Assembly (NCBI RefSeq): GCF_020360975.1
Contig: NW_025408667.1
Span: 6,262,001 to 6,326,000 of the forward strand
DNA: 64,000 nucleotides
Reading direction: 5' to 3'
Origin: Hirsutella rhossiliensis
Lineage: Eukaryota; Ascomycota; Sordariomycetes; Hypocreales; Ophiocordycipitaceae
Shown one piece after another: positions 35,723-46,896 of the stretch (position 1 is its first letter; each line of letters starts with the position of its first letter). The notes under the pieces were generated by a model. The model was not told the origin of the DNA. It made no database searches and saw only the letters and a list, made by a program, of their open reading frames with translations. The translations under genes were made by a program, and so were the position numbers.

Positions 35723-36912
35723 CTAGTTAAAAGGCCACCCCGTCACGCTAAACGGCCACCCAAAAGTGGGTCAATTGTGGCTTGGTCGCGCGCAAGGTCC
35801 GATACCGCAAAGTTTGGGCTCCAGAAGATAGGGGGCGAATACCGCGCTGTGGCAAGGAATGCCGCTTCAAGCGACCAAGAAAAGCCGCCGCCCGGCCGCT
35901 GTGATCTTCTTCATCACTGCGGCTTCAAGTCAAGTCTTGGTTGGCCTTCCTTGCCGTCACGATATTTTCAAGCGGCCCAATGCCGCCGCCGCCGTTCCCT
36001 TCGAAATGAATGACGTTGACGAGCTCTGGCATGGCAGAGCACAAGCCCTAACGATGCTCCTCACGATCCACTCCTATGCACGGGAAAGGCCGGCCCAAGG
36101 GCTCATTGAACCTCGAGGCAGCAGGAGGTCGTAACGGCCACGCGGAGAGAGCCGTCAGCACACGATATCGCGGAATCCGACGAACGCAGCGAGGCCACAA
36201 GGCCGCCGCCGTCCACAGCGCCGGCGGCTCTCCAAAGTACGAAGACGAAGGCTACGGGTAAGAAGCGCAAGGCTGGGGGCAAGGCTGGAGGGAAAGCTGC
36301 TGCTGCTACCGTCAACACCGCCGGCAGCGCTGCTGATGTGACCAAACGGAGGTTGGAATACCTTCAAGCCAATGGCGATTCGTACGAGCCTGGCACAGCG
36401 ATGCCACGAGCGTATCAGCGTGCCGTACGCCGCACGCCTGACTCTGACGATGAGCTTACTGGCCCGGGCGAGACGCAGGGCACGATTCGCTGTGCCACGC
36501 AGCCAATGCCGATACCCTCAATTCGTCAAGGAGGTGAGGATATAGAGGATGAAGACGACCCTTTAGCCGATTTTAACGAGATGGACCGGCAGGTGGATGA
36601 GGAGGAGTCTGTACAGCAGGAATTGTGTGCAGAGGGTCTACTATAGCTACCGGCGTTACCGCTGCATTTGAATTGACGGAAGTGTGTTTTCTACGACCCC
36701 AAGAACATGGCCCTACGTACTTGAATTTGCATCACGGCCAGCTTCACTTTGCGGCTTCAATTGCGGCTTCAACATGCCCTCTGGCGCGCACCTCGATGCC
36801 GGCAGCGAATGCGCGCACACACCTTTGCGGCATCGGCGCTGCGCGGCGACCAAGCCACAGTTGACCCACTTTTGGGTGGCCGTTTAGCGTGACGGGGTGG
36901 CCTTTTAACTAG
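35723..36912 (+). mobile_element. 1.2-kb TIR element, non-autonomous
   Basis: Near-perfect terminal inverted repeats of about 72 bp (35723-35793 and 36841-36912), starting CTAGTTAAAAGGCCACCCCG and flanked by TA on both sides. No DDE transposase is inside; one basic/acidic reading frame is present. Confidence 0.88.
36076..36646 (+). pseudogene. ORF inside TIR element, AT-hook-like
   Basis: Starts MHGKGRPKGSLNLE, with an AT-hook-like KGRPKGS. After a frame change near 36130 it reads KKRKAGGKAGGKAAA, then RRLEYLQANGDSYEPG and an acidic tail (DIEDEDDPLADFNEMDRQ), stop 36644-36646. GRPKGS-type tails occur at the ends of some pogo transposases, so this may be a surviving C-terminal part. Function unknown. 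Confidence 0.4.
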
Positions 36913-36923
36913 TACGTATTCGT

Positions 36924-37192
36924 ATCCCTTTGACTGTGGAGGAGGAGCAAAGGGGTCACGGGCCCCACAGCACGTAGCTACACGTGAGATACGAAGTAGC
37001 AAGAAGGCGGCGATGTAGACTCGCAAGGGATGCAACCAGTGTGATGTAGCGATCTGTACCCGGCTGGCTTACCGGGACTTCTACCATAGCCTAATTTGCT
37101 AGTAAAATAATGTATCCCTAATCGTCTAGTAGCCTTATTGGTCGAGATCCCTGTTTGTGACCCCTTTGCTCCTCCTCCACAGTCAAAGGGAT
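36924..37192. repeat. MITE-like inverted repeat, 269 bp
   Basis: Perfect 36-bp inverted repeats at 36924-36959 and 37157-37192 (ATCCCTTTGACTGTGGAGG outward) with a 197-bp non-coding centre. It starts 9 bp after the TA flank of the previous TIR element. Confidence 0.8.
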
Positions 37193-38424
37193 GTGCTGCC
37201 TCTATGTGTACGATGTTGTCACGCAGCGCAGCAACCTACAATCACCAAATACCTTGCGTACAAGTAAACATAAAGCTAGATATATGTACCGCCCGATGCG
37301 CGTTCCCCTTACCCAATACGGTTAGATACAGGGATGATAATAATCGCGTACAGGACGATTAAAGGGCCTCTTTTGCAGGTAGCTTAGACAAAGGGTTTCT
37401 AAAGCCATGTCCTGCCGAGCCTCCGCCGCGATAGCAGAGATCGAGGGCTGAGATCGCATCAAAAGTCCCTCACAGGGCTTCTTTCTAACAGAGAGTCAGC
37501 GTCTAGGGTTGACACGTCCCGAACAAAGGCAATACGTATGTAGATCTTAACCCAGCCGGAGCCTACTCCGACGAAGTTCATTGGATGATATCCATTCAAC
37601 CCACTCCATCTCAATGATCTCACAGATACTAGTGCACTACAGCGTCCACCTTTAAATGTACAAGCTTTTCCAGATTTGGCTTGAGTGGGTCTACAGACAG
37701 TGCTTGTAATCCGCATTGAAGTAAGGCACTACTCATGATCTTAACAGCAACTCGTGAGGATATGGATGACTAAGAATGATGACAAAATCCAAGGAGGCCT
37801 CCATGGGCACTACGGCGTATTTTGGCAATCTCACACAGCGCAGCAGCCCAAAGACGCTTGAAATCGTGTGCATGGCTCCCCAGCTATCAACGTCCCCAGG
37901 ATGAACAGATCCTGTCCATGATCCTCCGAGGATTTTCGAATGCGAAGATTGCCGAAAGTGTCTCGTTCTTTAAGCTCAATAATGAGCCAACGGCTCGAGT
38001 AAGGGCACCTTTAATTCATGTTAAGGTGGCCTTGATGGGTACACAGTGCTCTATATATGCGCACTGTAATATGGAAGTGGTCGCCCCAAAAAATTCTATA
38101 ATCAGTGAGCGGACGCTGTATTTGAACCATACTGTAACATTTAAGTTGTTCCGTTGAGTTGGTTGAGCTGATTTGTACGGTGTAAGTGTATATCTTAGCT
38201 CACCGAAGTGAGACCTGCTCTGCGTGGTGAGTTGAGTTTAGTTAAGTAGCTCTCGCTCCCACGCTTGCATAGTAGCTTCATCATCTTCTTCATGCACCTC
38301 TCCCGCATGCCTCCTTTTCCCTCGTGCCTGCTTCCACACCTGCAAATATACAGCTGTGGTATTGACAAAGACTGAACCTCCCTGCCAGAGGCATACGTCA
38401 GTAGCTACTGCTGCTTCCGTTCAG
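37193..38424. other. Intergenic, with one dispersed repeat
   Basis: Segment 37295-37370 (AATACGGTTAGATACA and GACGATTAAAGGG) is related to 61482-61555. The remainder has no supported gene. The upstream part of the gluconokinase gene may hold a 5' UTR. Confidence 0.4.
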
Positions 38425-39098
38425 ATGTCCTCTTTCGAGACGGTACCTTCGGCAGCTGAGGCCCAGACAAACGGTCGAGGACAAAAACACCACCACATAT
38501 GGCTGGTTTCGGGCCCGGCTGGGTGCGGCAAGACAACATTGGCCGAGTACCTGGAAGATGCGCTCGAGATGCCCTATATTGAAGGCGATTTGGTAAGGGA
38601 CTGTATATGTACTTCAATTTGGTTGACAGTAATAAATACACTGACATTAATGTGATAATGTAGTACCACACCCAAGCCAACGTAGAAAAGATGCGTAGCG
38701 GCATCCCGTTAACAGACGCAGACCGCTGGGACTGGCTTATCGTACTCCGCGACGAGTTTATGCGACAAGTCGAAGGAGGGTCCGAGGGCGTCGTTGTGAC
38801 TTGCTCAGCCCTTAAGCGCAAGTATCGGGATGTGATCCGAGTCGCGGTGTGCTACAACCACAACATACTTGTTCACTTCCTATTCTTGGACGCGCCCGCG
38901 GAGGTGCTGCTCCACCGGGTCACGAAGCGGCAGGACCACTACATGAGACCCGATATGGTTCAGAGTCAGCTTGATATCCTCGAATGGCCTACCGAGGACG
39001 AGAGGGATATGGTCACTATTGATGGGAGCCGTAGCATCGAAGAGGTCAAGCAGTACGTTTGGGCATGGGTGTCTGACATTACAAAGGCAGACCACTAA
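38425..39098 (+). CDS. Gluconokinase (GntK family), one intron
   Basis: Phosphorylates gluconate to 6-phosphogluconate with ATP, feeding the pentose phosphate pathway. Exon 1 38425-38592, intron 38593-38663 (GTAAGG to ATGTAG, 71 bp), exon 2 38664-39098, giving about 200 aa, the family's normal size. P-loop GPAGCGKTT near residue 35; the splice rebuilds EGDLYHTQANVEKMRSGIPL and then TDADRWDWL, the GntK substrate region (usual GDDYH is GDLYH). SALKRKYRD, HYMRPDMVQSQLDILEWP and DGSRSIEEV are further family signatures. An in-frame ATG at 38356 would add 23 residues; the second ATG fits the family better. It is the clearest intact host gene here. Confidence 0.93.
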
Positions 39099-39662
39099 GA
39101 GTAGACCGAGTGTAGTGTCAAACAGGGCACTTCACATCCCCTGTATCAAGGAAGGCAACCACGACCGCTTCAGCCCACAGGAGGAATTTACCAGCCACTC
39201 GTAGCTTCAAAGGGATACTCGAGGATACCCTCAGCAGACACTCTTTCTAGCTATACTAGGCCAACTAGATTATCTCCTTAGATTGAGAATCAACGAGCAC
39301 CCAGTCCTTCGAATCTTATGTCCCTTTCTCATCTTGTGACTCTGAATGTGATACGAAAGAAATAGCCCTCGGCGTTCAACGCCCGCGCGTGTTAGATGAC
39401 AGCTCCTGCAGGTCTGGCATACAAGTTTAAGAAAGACTGAGACGGGTGGCGACTGGCTGATGGATTAGGCGTCAATTGCGGGGTATACCTCATTGAGGTT
39501 TGGAGAGGCAATGAGCGCTTGCGAGCTGGCAGCTGGATGTTCAGCTCCCGTAACCCTGGCCTAGGGCCCTAGGCTACTGGGTGTTGTCCTTCCCCGGCGG
39601 CTCTTGATGGCCGAGATGGACACCGTCCCGTTTTACAGCACCAAGGTCATACTGGCACCACG
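39099..39662. other. Intergenic, nothing recognised
   Basis: No open frame with family resemblance; moderate base composition. Confidence 0.4.
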
Positions 39663-39950
39663 ATGGGACGTGGAAAGGACGACAGAGCGACAAAGCAGTC
39701 ACCCAAATCCGCCATGTTGGGCTCGGCGCCGGAGACCCGCTCAATCCACCAGAGCCACTCCAACAGCAATGATGAAGACAAATATAATGAAGATGATCTT
39801 CAGCGAGCTATACAGAAAACAGCAACATTGGATGCCGCCAGTTGAGGTGGCTGTATCTGATGAGCAAAGGGAATAAAGTGAGCAGCGAGATCGAGACAGA
39901 AAAGCTCTTGATTCTCTATCTAAGGAGGAGACTACCTGCTTTGTATAGAG
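39663..39950 (+). pseudogene. Hypothetical charged protein remnant
   Basis: Reads MGRGKDDRATKQSPKSAMLG to NEDDLQRAIQKTATLDAAS, then in another frame EVAVSDEQRE, a stop, and SEQRDRDRKALDSLSKEE. The acidic run followed by LQRAIQKT resembles a ubiquitin-interacting motif, but weakly. No family is recognised and the frame is broken; it may be a decayed gene or transposon piece. Confidence 0.3.
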
Positions 39951-40059
39951 AGAAAGAGGGCAAGCAGAAGCAACAGAGAACAGGGGGAAAAGAGAGAGCA
40001 GAAGGCTCTAGACCCCGAATGTCTCTATAGAGCAGCAGCCCCCAATTGCCTAGTGCATA

Positions 40060-40290
40060 TATGAGGGAAACAGGAATGTAGACCAACAAAGAGGCAGCAG
40101 GAATGCATACCAGAGCAAAGAGGGGCCAATAAAGGTGGACACAGCAGAGAGGACTGCATACCAGGACAAAGGGGCAACAGGAATGTATGCCAGAACAAAG
40201 GGGGATCCACCCTATAGAGACCAGGGGGGACAAGGGAGAATCCACCACAGAGAGAAACAGAGGCATCGGGGGTTCAGGGGACCTGTGTAC
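40060..40290 (+). repeat. Purine-rich degenerate tandem repeat
   Basis: Imperfect units of about 30-45 bp containing CAGGAATGTATGCCAGA and CAAAGGGG variants, strongly A/G-biased on the plus strand. The purine bias begins near 39840. Confidence 0.55.
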
Positions 40291-40507
40291 AGCAGGGGAA
40301 ATACGTCCCGGTGCACTGTCTGACAGTATGTCCTGCGGATACGCCGTGCCCTCAACATCACACCCGGCCCCACGATAACATACGGGTGATGCTATGGGTG
40401 ATGCTATGGGTCTTCAAGGGAGTATGGGAAAGCTCGCAATGCCAAGATGGACATAGCTGGCAGGGGCCGACGTGACCACGGATCTTCTAGAGACAACCAG
40501 TCTCTTC

Positions 40508-40764
40508 TGTCACGACCCTGCGCGCCAGCGTAGAGACACCAGCGCAGAACCTCACCAGTGTCACGTGCCCAAGCAGCATCACGTCCCCACGTGCGACCTC
40601 GTGCTTACCTGAGCGCTGCTGAGGTAACCTCGTGCATATGCACATAAGGGCCAGCTCGGTCGTGTAGTCTAGTCTTTCTTTCTTGCTCCTTAGCTTTGAG
40701 TCTTCGTTCATAGTGCCAATACATCTTTATAGCCGTCAAGGCTCGTATGTGCCTGGCCGTAACA
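40508..40764 (+). repeat. Solo LTR, 257 bp, TSD TCTTC
   Basis: Starts TGTCACGACC, ends GCCGTAACA, and is flanked by perfect 5-bp duplications TCTTC at 40503-40507 and 40765-40769. No internal retrotransposon sequence adjoins, so it is a solo LTR left by recombination. Confidence 0.85.
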
Positions 40765-41001
40765 TCTTCCGAGCTGAAGTCACTGTAGACGACGACGACG
40801 GAAACCCATGCTGCGGTAACTTTGTGGAGAAACCTGTAGATTACGATCGCCTGTTTATGCTTGTATGCAGTTTTGCAATCCGTTCAACACATCAGCGCTG
40901 CGGGCCTGGGTGCCGCATTAAATCATTCTACCAGAACAACATTATAACAAGGGCGAGGCCGAACAATACCCCGCAGATTTTTGACAATATATTTAGGCCC
41001 A

Positions 41002-42083
41002 ATGCCAATTATTTCGATAACGAACGCTGACGTGTTCGATGGGCTTTGCGTCAAACGTGTACCCAATCAATGCTTCCAAGGGAGCCCTGGAGATATTCTC
41101 ACTCCACAATCGAATCCAGATGTCTATGTCGATGGCACTGGATGTACCCTTATGCCCGGCCTCATTGATGCCAAAGTAGACATCGGTGCGTCGCCAGGTG
41201 CGCTTTCCACCTTTGCAGCCTTTGGCATCACAACTGTCATCGATTCTACAAGCACAAACGCCGAAAGTCAGGCGATGCACTTGGCTATCTCAGAGAACCC
41301 ATCTCTCCCATCTTATTTCGCTACCGGTTCTGCTATTGGGCCTAGAGGTGCCAGTTTTCTGGGCACGTTCCCCTTCCGCGCTGTCCAGATTGCTACAACT
41401 CCAGCAGAGGCGAAAATCGTTGTGGCAAAAAATGTTTCTGCCTCAAGTGGAGCACGCTTCATCAAGATAATCGTGGACCAGCCCGGCTTAGACTTCCAGA
41501 CAATTGCGGCTGCGGTCACGGCAGCTCACCAGCACGGGAGCCTGGCTATCGGGCACGCCTCTCAAGCTGATGCTTACAAGCTCGCGCTTGACGCTGGTTT
41601 TGACATTGTTACGGCCGTTCCTGTGGACCGTGCGCTCGACGCCGAAGTAGTACGAGGATTTGCGCAAAAGAGCATTGGCGTCGTCCCCACCTCTCCTATC
41701 TCCAGAAAGCAGTCCATATGGCAGATAACACGGACTATGACTTTGCTCATGCCATGGCTGCGGTGAAGCAGCTTCACAAGGCAGGGGTTCGGATATGTGC
41801 TGGGACATCCGCGAACGAGGAAGATGGCATGGCCGTGTCATTTGGTCAGAGCCTGCATGAGGAGCTGCAGCTCCTCGCTGAGGCAGGGTTATCCAATATC
41901 GAAGTGATCCGGGCTGCAACATGCGTTCCTTCTGCACTATTCGGGTTGCGCGATCGTGGAGGTATTGAACCGGGCTGCAGAGCGGATCTGTTACTTGTAG
42001 ATGGCAATCCACTGGAGAACTTGGCTATTAGCAACAAAATCATACGGGTTTGGATTGCCGGGGTCGAGATTGATATAAGGTAA
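41002..42083 (+). CDS. Amidohydrolase-family protein lacking metal ligands, one frameshift
   Basis: Related to imidazolonepropionase-like amidohydrolases. Start ATG 41002 (MPIISITNADVFDG). The fold signatures are kept: TLMPGLIDA, FAAFGITTVID, the AHQHGSLAIGHAS strand, LHKAGVRICAGTSAN, SLHEELQLLAEAGLS, RGGIEPGCRADLLLVDGNPL. The metal site is not: HxH after LIDA is KVD, the later barrel His is Ala (DIVTAVPVD, usually HxPxD), and the terminal Asp of GTDAN is Ser (GTSAN). One frame change at 41690 (one more C gives VVPTLSYLQ) splits it in two. About 360 aa in all. Either a non-catalytic member or a decaying gene. Confidence 0.8.
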
Positions 42084-42722
42084 ATAATTATTGGCGGCAG
42101 GAACGCCTCTGGATTTTTGTTTGCTTCGCCCTCAAAGGAATTGGCTCCCTTTTACCGAATGATATCGTAGATGGATGGGAAGACGCGAAAGTTGGCAGTG
42201 CAGACGCGTAACTTGTTGACATTACCGGTAGGTGCTACCTTAGGCGGAACGGACCAATGGCATCACAGGAACACCAGTTCCGTCCAGTCGGTCGGTCTGA
42301 TGAGAATTGGCGGTCGGTCGTTGTGCGGTCTATCAGACCACCTTCAGACAGTCTGTCTGTTAGCCACACTGCCTTTTGTAGGGCTTTTGCTATGGGTAAT
42401 GAGCAAACGACGATGGCGCAGTGGATTTGAACACCGCCTGGTAGAATGACGAGGACCTTGGCGGCGAAAGTGCCCCCAGGCCGCCAAGGGCTACGTCGTT
42501 ACAGTTAGCGGTAGTGGCCTGTAGATAGGGTGTATCTCGCTATCGCCGCTGTAGCTCCAGTGCGTCAAGGCTAGAAAATGCTTCAAATCACCGCGACCTC
42601 GCAACCGACAGGATGTAGGACCTTAGACAGGGTGCATTCTGATCGCACGAACACAGGCTATCCAGTCGAACAGTTTTTCTCGTCGTCGGTCCCGGCTTTC
42701 GCGCTTTATGGCGCTCCGAAGA
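42084..42722. other. Intergenic upstream of Zn2Cys6 gene
   Basis: No gene supported. Repeated GGTCGGTC and CAGACAGTCTGTCTG short repeats near 42285-42360. Confidence 0.35.
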
Positions 42723-42787
42723 TGACATCAACCCGGCAGAGGTGATGTCAAGGGCAACGGGTAATCGGCGGTAATCTGCGGGTAATC
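42723..42787 (+). promoter_or_regulatory. Clustered short repeats upstream of TF: TGACATCA pair and triple CGG-TAATC
   Basis: TGACATCA (42723) and TGATGTCA (42743) form an inverted pair of bZIP-like sites; another TGATGTCA lies near 42829. Three direct repeats of (C/G)GG(G)TAATC follow at 42758-42787 with 10-11 bp spacing, each with a CGG triplet as used by Zn2Cys6 proteins. They lie 107-136 bp before the regulator's ATG. Autoregulation is inference. Confidence 0.4.
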
Positions 42788-42893
42788 CTCTGACCGCCCA
42801 CCAAAACCAGACCTGTGACATCCACTTGATGTCATAATCTAGAAAGAAGTCAGAAAACGCCCATTACTGATCTGCCTTTTCACTTCAACTACA

Positions 42894-45348
42894 ATGCATC
42901 GTCCAAATGGACGCTCAAGGTCGAATTTGCCCAGCAGGCAGCTTCTACCCAAAGCACCGTTGAACCCAGCTTCGACTGAGCCATCTGAAATATTTGCAAG
43001 GCAGAAGCGTCAGCAGGTAAAGTTGGCCTGCGAGAGTAAGCCATTCATCGCACCTCTGGGGAGAAATATCTAAGTCATCCTCAATAGGATGTCGGAAGCG
43101 GAAGGCCAAGGTCGACACTAACCCCAGAAGGGCGTCATGAACAGACGACATGCTAACAAAGTGCAGTGCGACGGTCGAAGCCCGTCATGTCGTTCGTGCA
43201 GTACGGCAAAGGTGAAATGTACATATCGCCTCCTGAAGCCAACATGCGGCAACACCTCGAAGAGTTACAGGTTGCGATTGAAGATATCAGGCAATCTTTT
43301 GACGCAATGCGTGACACCACAAAGCAGAGTGCTGTGGAGTCGGCAGAACATATGAGAGCAAGTCAAAGCTCAGCAGTTCCAATATGGGATACCCATGCTG
43401 TCGGTTACCTACAAATCATCCCTCAACTGGAGTCAAGACAAGACGGGCTTCACGCATCGGCAATGAATGAAAGCATGTTCAAGTCTATGCCCAACTGCCG
43501 TCCTTCTTTTGCCCCACTGGTCAAACTGCCCCTCTCTCGATGGACGAACATCAGCAATGACGATAGTCTGCTCACCTATCTTTTCACAATGTTCTGGACT
43601 TGGGACAGCACCCTTGCGACGATATTGCATCGCGAGCTGCTTCTGGACACTTTGTATGCAGAGCGGGATGCCACTTCAAGCGCGCCGAGGGAAGCTGAGG
43701 CACAGTTCTGTTCAGACTTTTTGATCAACTCAATGCTAGCAGTCTCTATGGTATGTGGTTCAACAACAACAGTGAATCATACCTTGACATCAAACAGACG
43801 TAACATTGACACGCCTCTCTTTAGGATTTTTTTAAGAGTACCGACTTTGACGAGCCTCCAACCCATCGGGATTTCGCGGACGAGGCTTTCCGACTCTTTG
43901 CGTCGCAAGATCATGCAGCGCAATTACCCTTGCTGCAAGGAATTGCCATAATGTCAATTTATGAGCAAGCCTTTGGCGACCCGCTCAGGGGGGTCAGCTT
44001 GTTTTTCGACACCCTGTACACTTTACGGTCAACCTCGGAGATTCTTGATGTCCCTTTGTCGTACGACAACTACGGAAGTCCGAGAGCAAACAAACTTCAA
44101 CAAGCAATTGCCTTCATTTCCAACGGATTCCATTACTTGGACGTGTAAATTGCCAATTGAAGAGTTCCAAGCGCCGGGTAATTTTAATGACACTTGCCGC
44201 ACCGCAGTAAGATGGAGCTAATCGTGGCTCCTGCGACGCCTCCCTCTCGGATCCCTTGGATCAACAGCATTCGAGATGAAGTCCCGTTGTCAAAAAAAGG
44301 AGAAATGATCGATGCGCTGTGGATCCCTCACCCGATTTCGACACAGCCACAGCTGTCGTACTATAACGACGCCCTTGAGGCCGAGCATGAGCTTAGTTGG
44401 TTAGCGCGCGAGATTCTGCCTGCTATCAAAGACAACCGTTTAAGTCCAGTACCAGATTATCTTGGTGCAAAGATATTATATCGTCGTTTGCTACAATGGA
44501 AGGAGTCAAAATCGCAACGGTTTCAGGGTCAAACATCCGTTGTACCAGCTTGGGTATGCTTGATGTGAGTCCACCGTTTGCTTGTGTACGCCCATGCCAT
44601 ACATATATGTTCGTTTGGAGAAAGCCGTTATCTCGAGGCCCAGAATCCCTGGTCGACAACTATAGTCCAGGACGAAAGATATGACTGGAAGAAAGTTGCA
44701 ACCAGAGCAGCGACACAGACGACATATCAGCCAATGCATCAGCGCACCTGTTGGAGTGTGCATTCTACTTTTGCCTGGTGCAACGGCATTGCGACAAAGA
44801 AGAGTACACTAACTGCTAGCAGGGCGTCCTACCATGTTGTCTCTATCAAGCTCCTTGAGCCATTCACGGGCCTGTCTTTCTTGGAATTTGGGGGTGGGAA
44901 GACAGCTCGGTTTCTCTCCCAGTCGCACAGCGAGGGTATCATTTCAACTATATGGAACTATCGCACATCGTTCGGGATGCAACACGAGTATTGGCTCCTT
45001 CATGCCTGCCATACTGCTGTGGCGAGTTTGCTTCTCGACAATACGCTACCCGGCCCTCATGAAGAATCACTATCTCGGGGCTGCGAACTGCTATACAGGA
45101 TGGGACGATACATCCCTCGTGCAAACTGGCTTCTTCTGGGTCTATGGAGTGACGCCCAGGCCAGAGCAATCTGGCTGCCAAGCGTGTGCAAAAGGTTTTT
45201 GAGTGCGGGGACGGCGACCGTGAGGCGTATGAATGTCCGAAACGTTACGCCTCTGATTTTCACTAATCCTGGCACGGGAGTATTGTTCACGGAGCCGTAT
45301 CATGTCACCTTCACGCAAAAGATTGAAAGTATTGAGAGAGGCGGCTGA
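42894..45348 (+). CDS. Zn(II)2Cys6 transcription factor, six exons, one frameshift
   Basis: Fungal binuclear zinc cluster activator of about 650 aa. Inferred exons: 42894-43035, 43088-43110, 43167-43750, 43825-44144, 44208-44564, 44823-45348; introns are GT-AG, the last (258 bp) with ACTAAC just before its acceptor. Splicing assembles the cluster CERCRKRKAKCDGRSPSCRS and on to CSTAKVKC, a canonical CX2CX6CX6CX2CX6C. A coiled segment follows (MRQHLEELQVAIEDI), then the fungal regulatory middle domain (FTMFWTWDSTLATILHRELL, QFCSDFLINSMLAVSM, FFKSTDFDEPPTHRDF, LEAEHELSWLAREILP, ASYHVVSIKLLEPFTG). One frame break near 43230 is cured by an extra C. Target genes are unknown. Confidence 0.85.
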
Positions 45349-46786
45349 GAGCGGAGGAAAAGACCGGTCTATAAGATGTTGCATAGACAAATAAGGATAG
45401 AAGCATTACTTCATTCAAGCTGGCACTTGCGCCACGTATGCCCTCTCTCTATATAGTTGCGAACCCCGAAACTTTTTGAGTCGAAGTGAAACGGAAAGTC
45501 GAAGTCGTTTGTCAGGCCCCCACCTAAGCTCTGTTCCATCGAACACGGATTACAATAGCAGATTATGGTCTTGGCTTGAAATGTGGGAGGAAAATGTGTG
45601 GGCATGGCCAAGTACCTGAACTCGGTCGAGAGCATTGACCATTGTTTGCGTCGTGGCACTAATGCATTACTCGTGCCACGACCCACTTACTAGGGAGGCC
45701 TCAAAGTCGGCCAATCCCCACTGGGGGGCGGTTGACCTAGAAAAAGCTCGTTGACCTGAAAAAAAAGAAGTACATAAGAGCCCCGCCATTTTGCTAGAAC
45801 TTAAAAGTAACTCTCTTCCCGCGATAAGTGCAACACATGTTCGCTTTATTGCAAGCTAGTCATAGCAATGCAAATGCATCACCATACTGCCTTTGAGGTG
45901 TTTTTGGTGTTTTGGCATCGAATTGAGCTCTAATCGATTTCTTCTTCCTTCCCAGCCTCGAGCGCGTCTTATGATTCCTCTTCATTGCATCTCGATGCCG
46001 TCAGCTTCCAAGGAAAGCGTCTGACGGCAAATAGTACGCTTATTTGCCTCCATCACCACTAATTCGGCTCCGGCCACATGATCGCCTTGCTTTTCCCTAC
46101 GCCGCGGTTGTGTAGCTCGCGGAGAATCCTGTAGCTTGCGCACATCCACTCATTGCAATTGAGGTGTGCGCGCTTGTCGCCCTTGGCCCAGAGACCTCTG
46201 ATGTCTCGAATTTTCGCCTCTGTGATGCTAATCCTGACGTTGAAGCGTACCTTGCGAAGCCAGCGGCGTATATGGCCAGCTTCGTCGCGAACCTCCTTAT
46301 TCCTGACTCTGTGCCTCCTCTTCTTGTGCCGCTTGTCTATGAGCTATTTTAGCGTGGAATGCAGCATGGAAAGGGGGGCTGCCTCAAGAGCAAATTCAAC
46401 GATGGATTGAGCGTATTCTAACGCATATCTAAAAGATCGTTGAGCTACAGGGAGGGAATGAGCAGAAGGAAGGCCGGGATCACCTAAAAAAGTAATATTT
46501 TTATAATATTTATCCTTAATTTACCCCTTTATTTTCATTACTTATACCCCTTTAGCCCTTTTTACCTACCACCCTACCACTTTCCCCTTAGACCTCTGTA
46601 CGGAATACTTATAAGGATATTCGTAGCTAGCTTCAGGACAATCACCGAGGTGCGACAACCTCAAGTCGCCGTCTAGGATTCATCAGCGACCGAGAACATG
46701 TCTGAAGCCAGCTTGGTCTGTCATTATGACATGGCCGGCAGTAAAAAGTCGATGCCCTTGGCCCAAGATGATGAGCACCTCGCGAC
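45349..46786. other. Intergenic with cruciform and AT-rich stretch
   Basis: A perfect 10-bp inverted repeat GTCGTGGCAC/GTGCCACGAC (45650-45659, 45673-45682) encloses the palindrome TAATGCATTA. TTGACCT occurs twice near 45732-45760. 46480-46600 is AT-rich. No gene is supported; the open frame near 46164 is not convincing. Confidence 0.45.
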
Positions 46787-46793
46787 TATAAAT
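46787..46793 (+). promoter_or_regulatory. TATA box of small secreted protein gene
   Basis: TATAAAT about 104 bp upstream of the ATG at 46897, with a pyrimidine-rich leader between. Confidence 0.5.
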
Positions 46794-46896
46794 CTCGGCT
46801 CCAGGCCCTCTCTTGTGCCTCCCAATCACCCAAACCCAGTATAATCCTTTCAATCGTCTTTGTACCATCTTCATCGAGTCCTCCTAACTTCACACG

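Noticed and set aside
38425..45348. Gluconokinase, amidohydrolase and regulator as a metabolic cluster
   Set aside because: Spacings of 1.9 and 0.8 kb, a solo LTR between, and no shared pathway; no PKS, NRPS or transporter.
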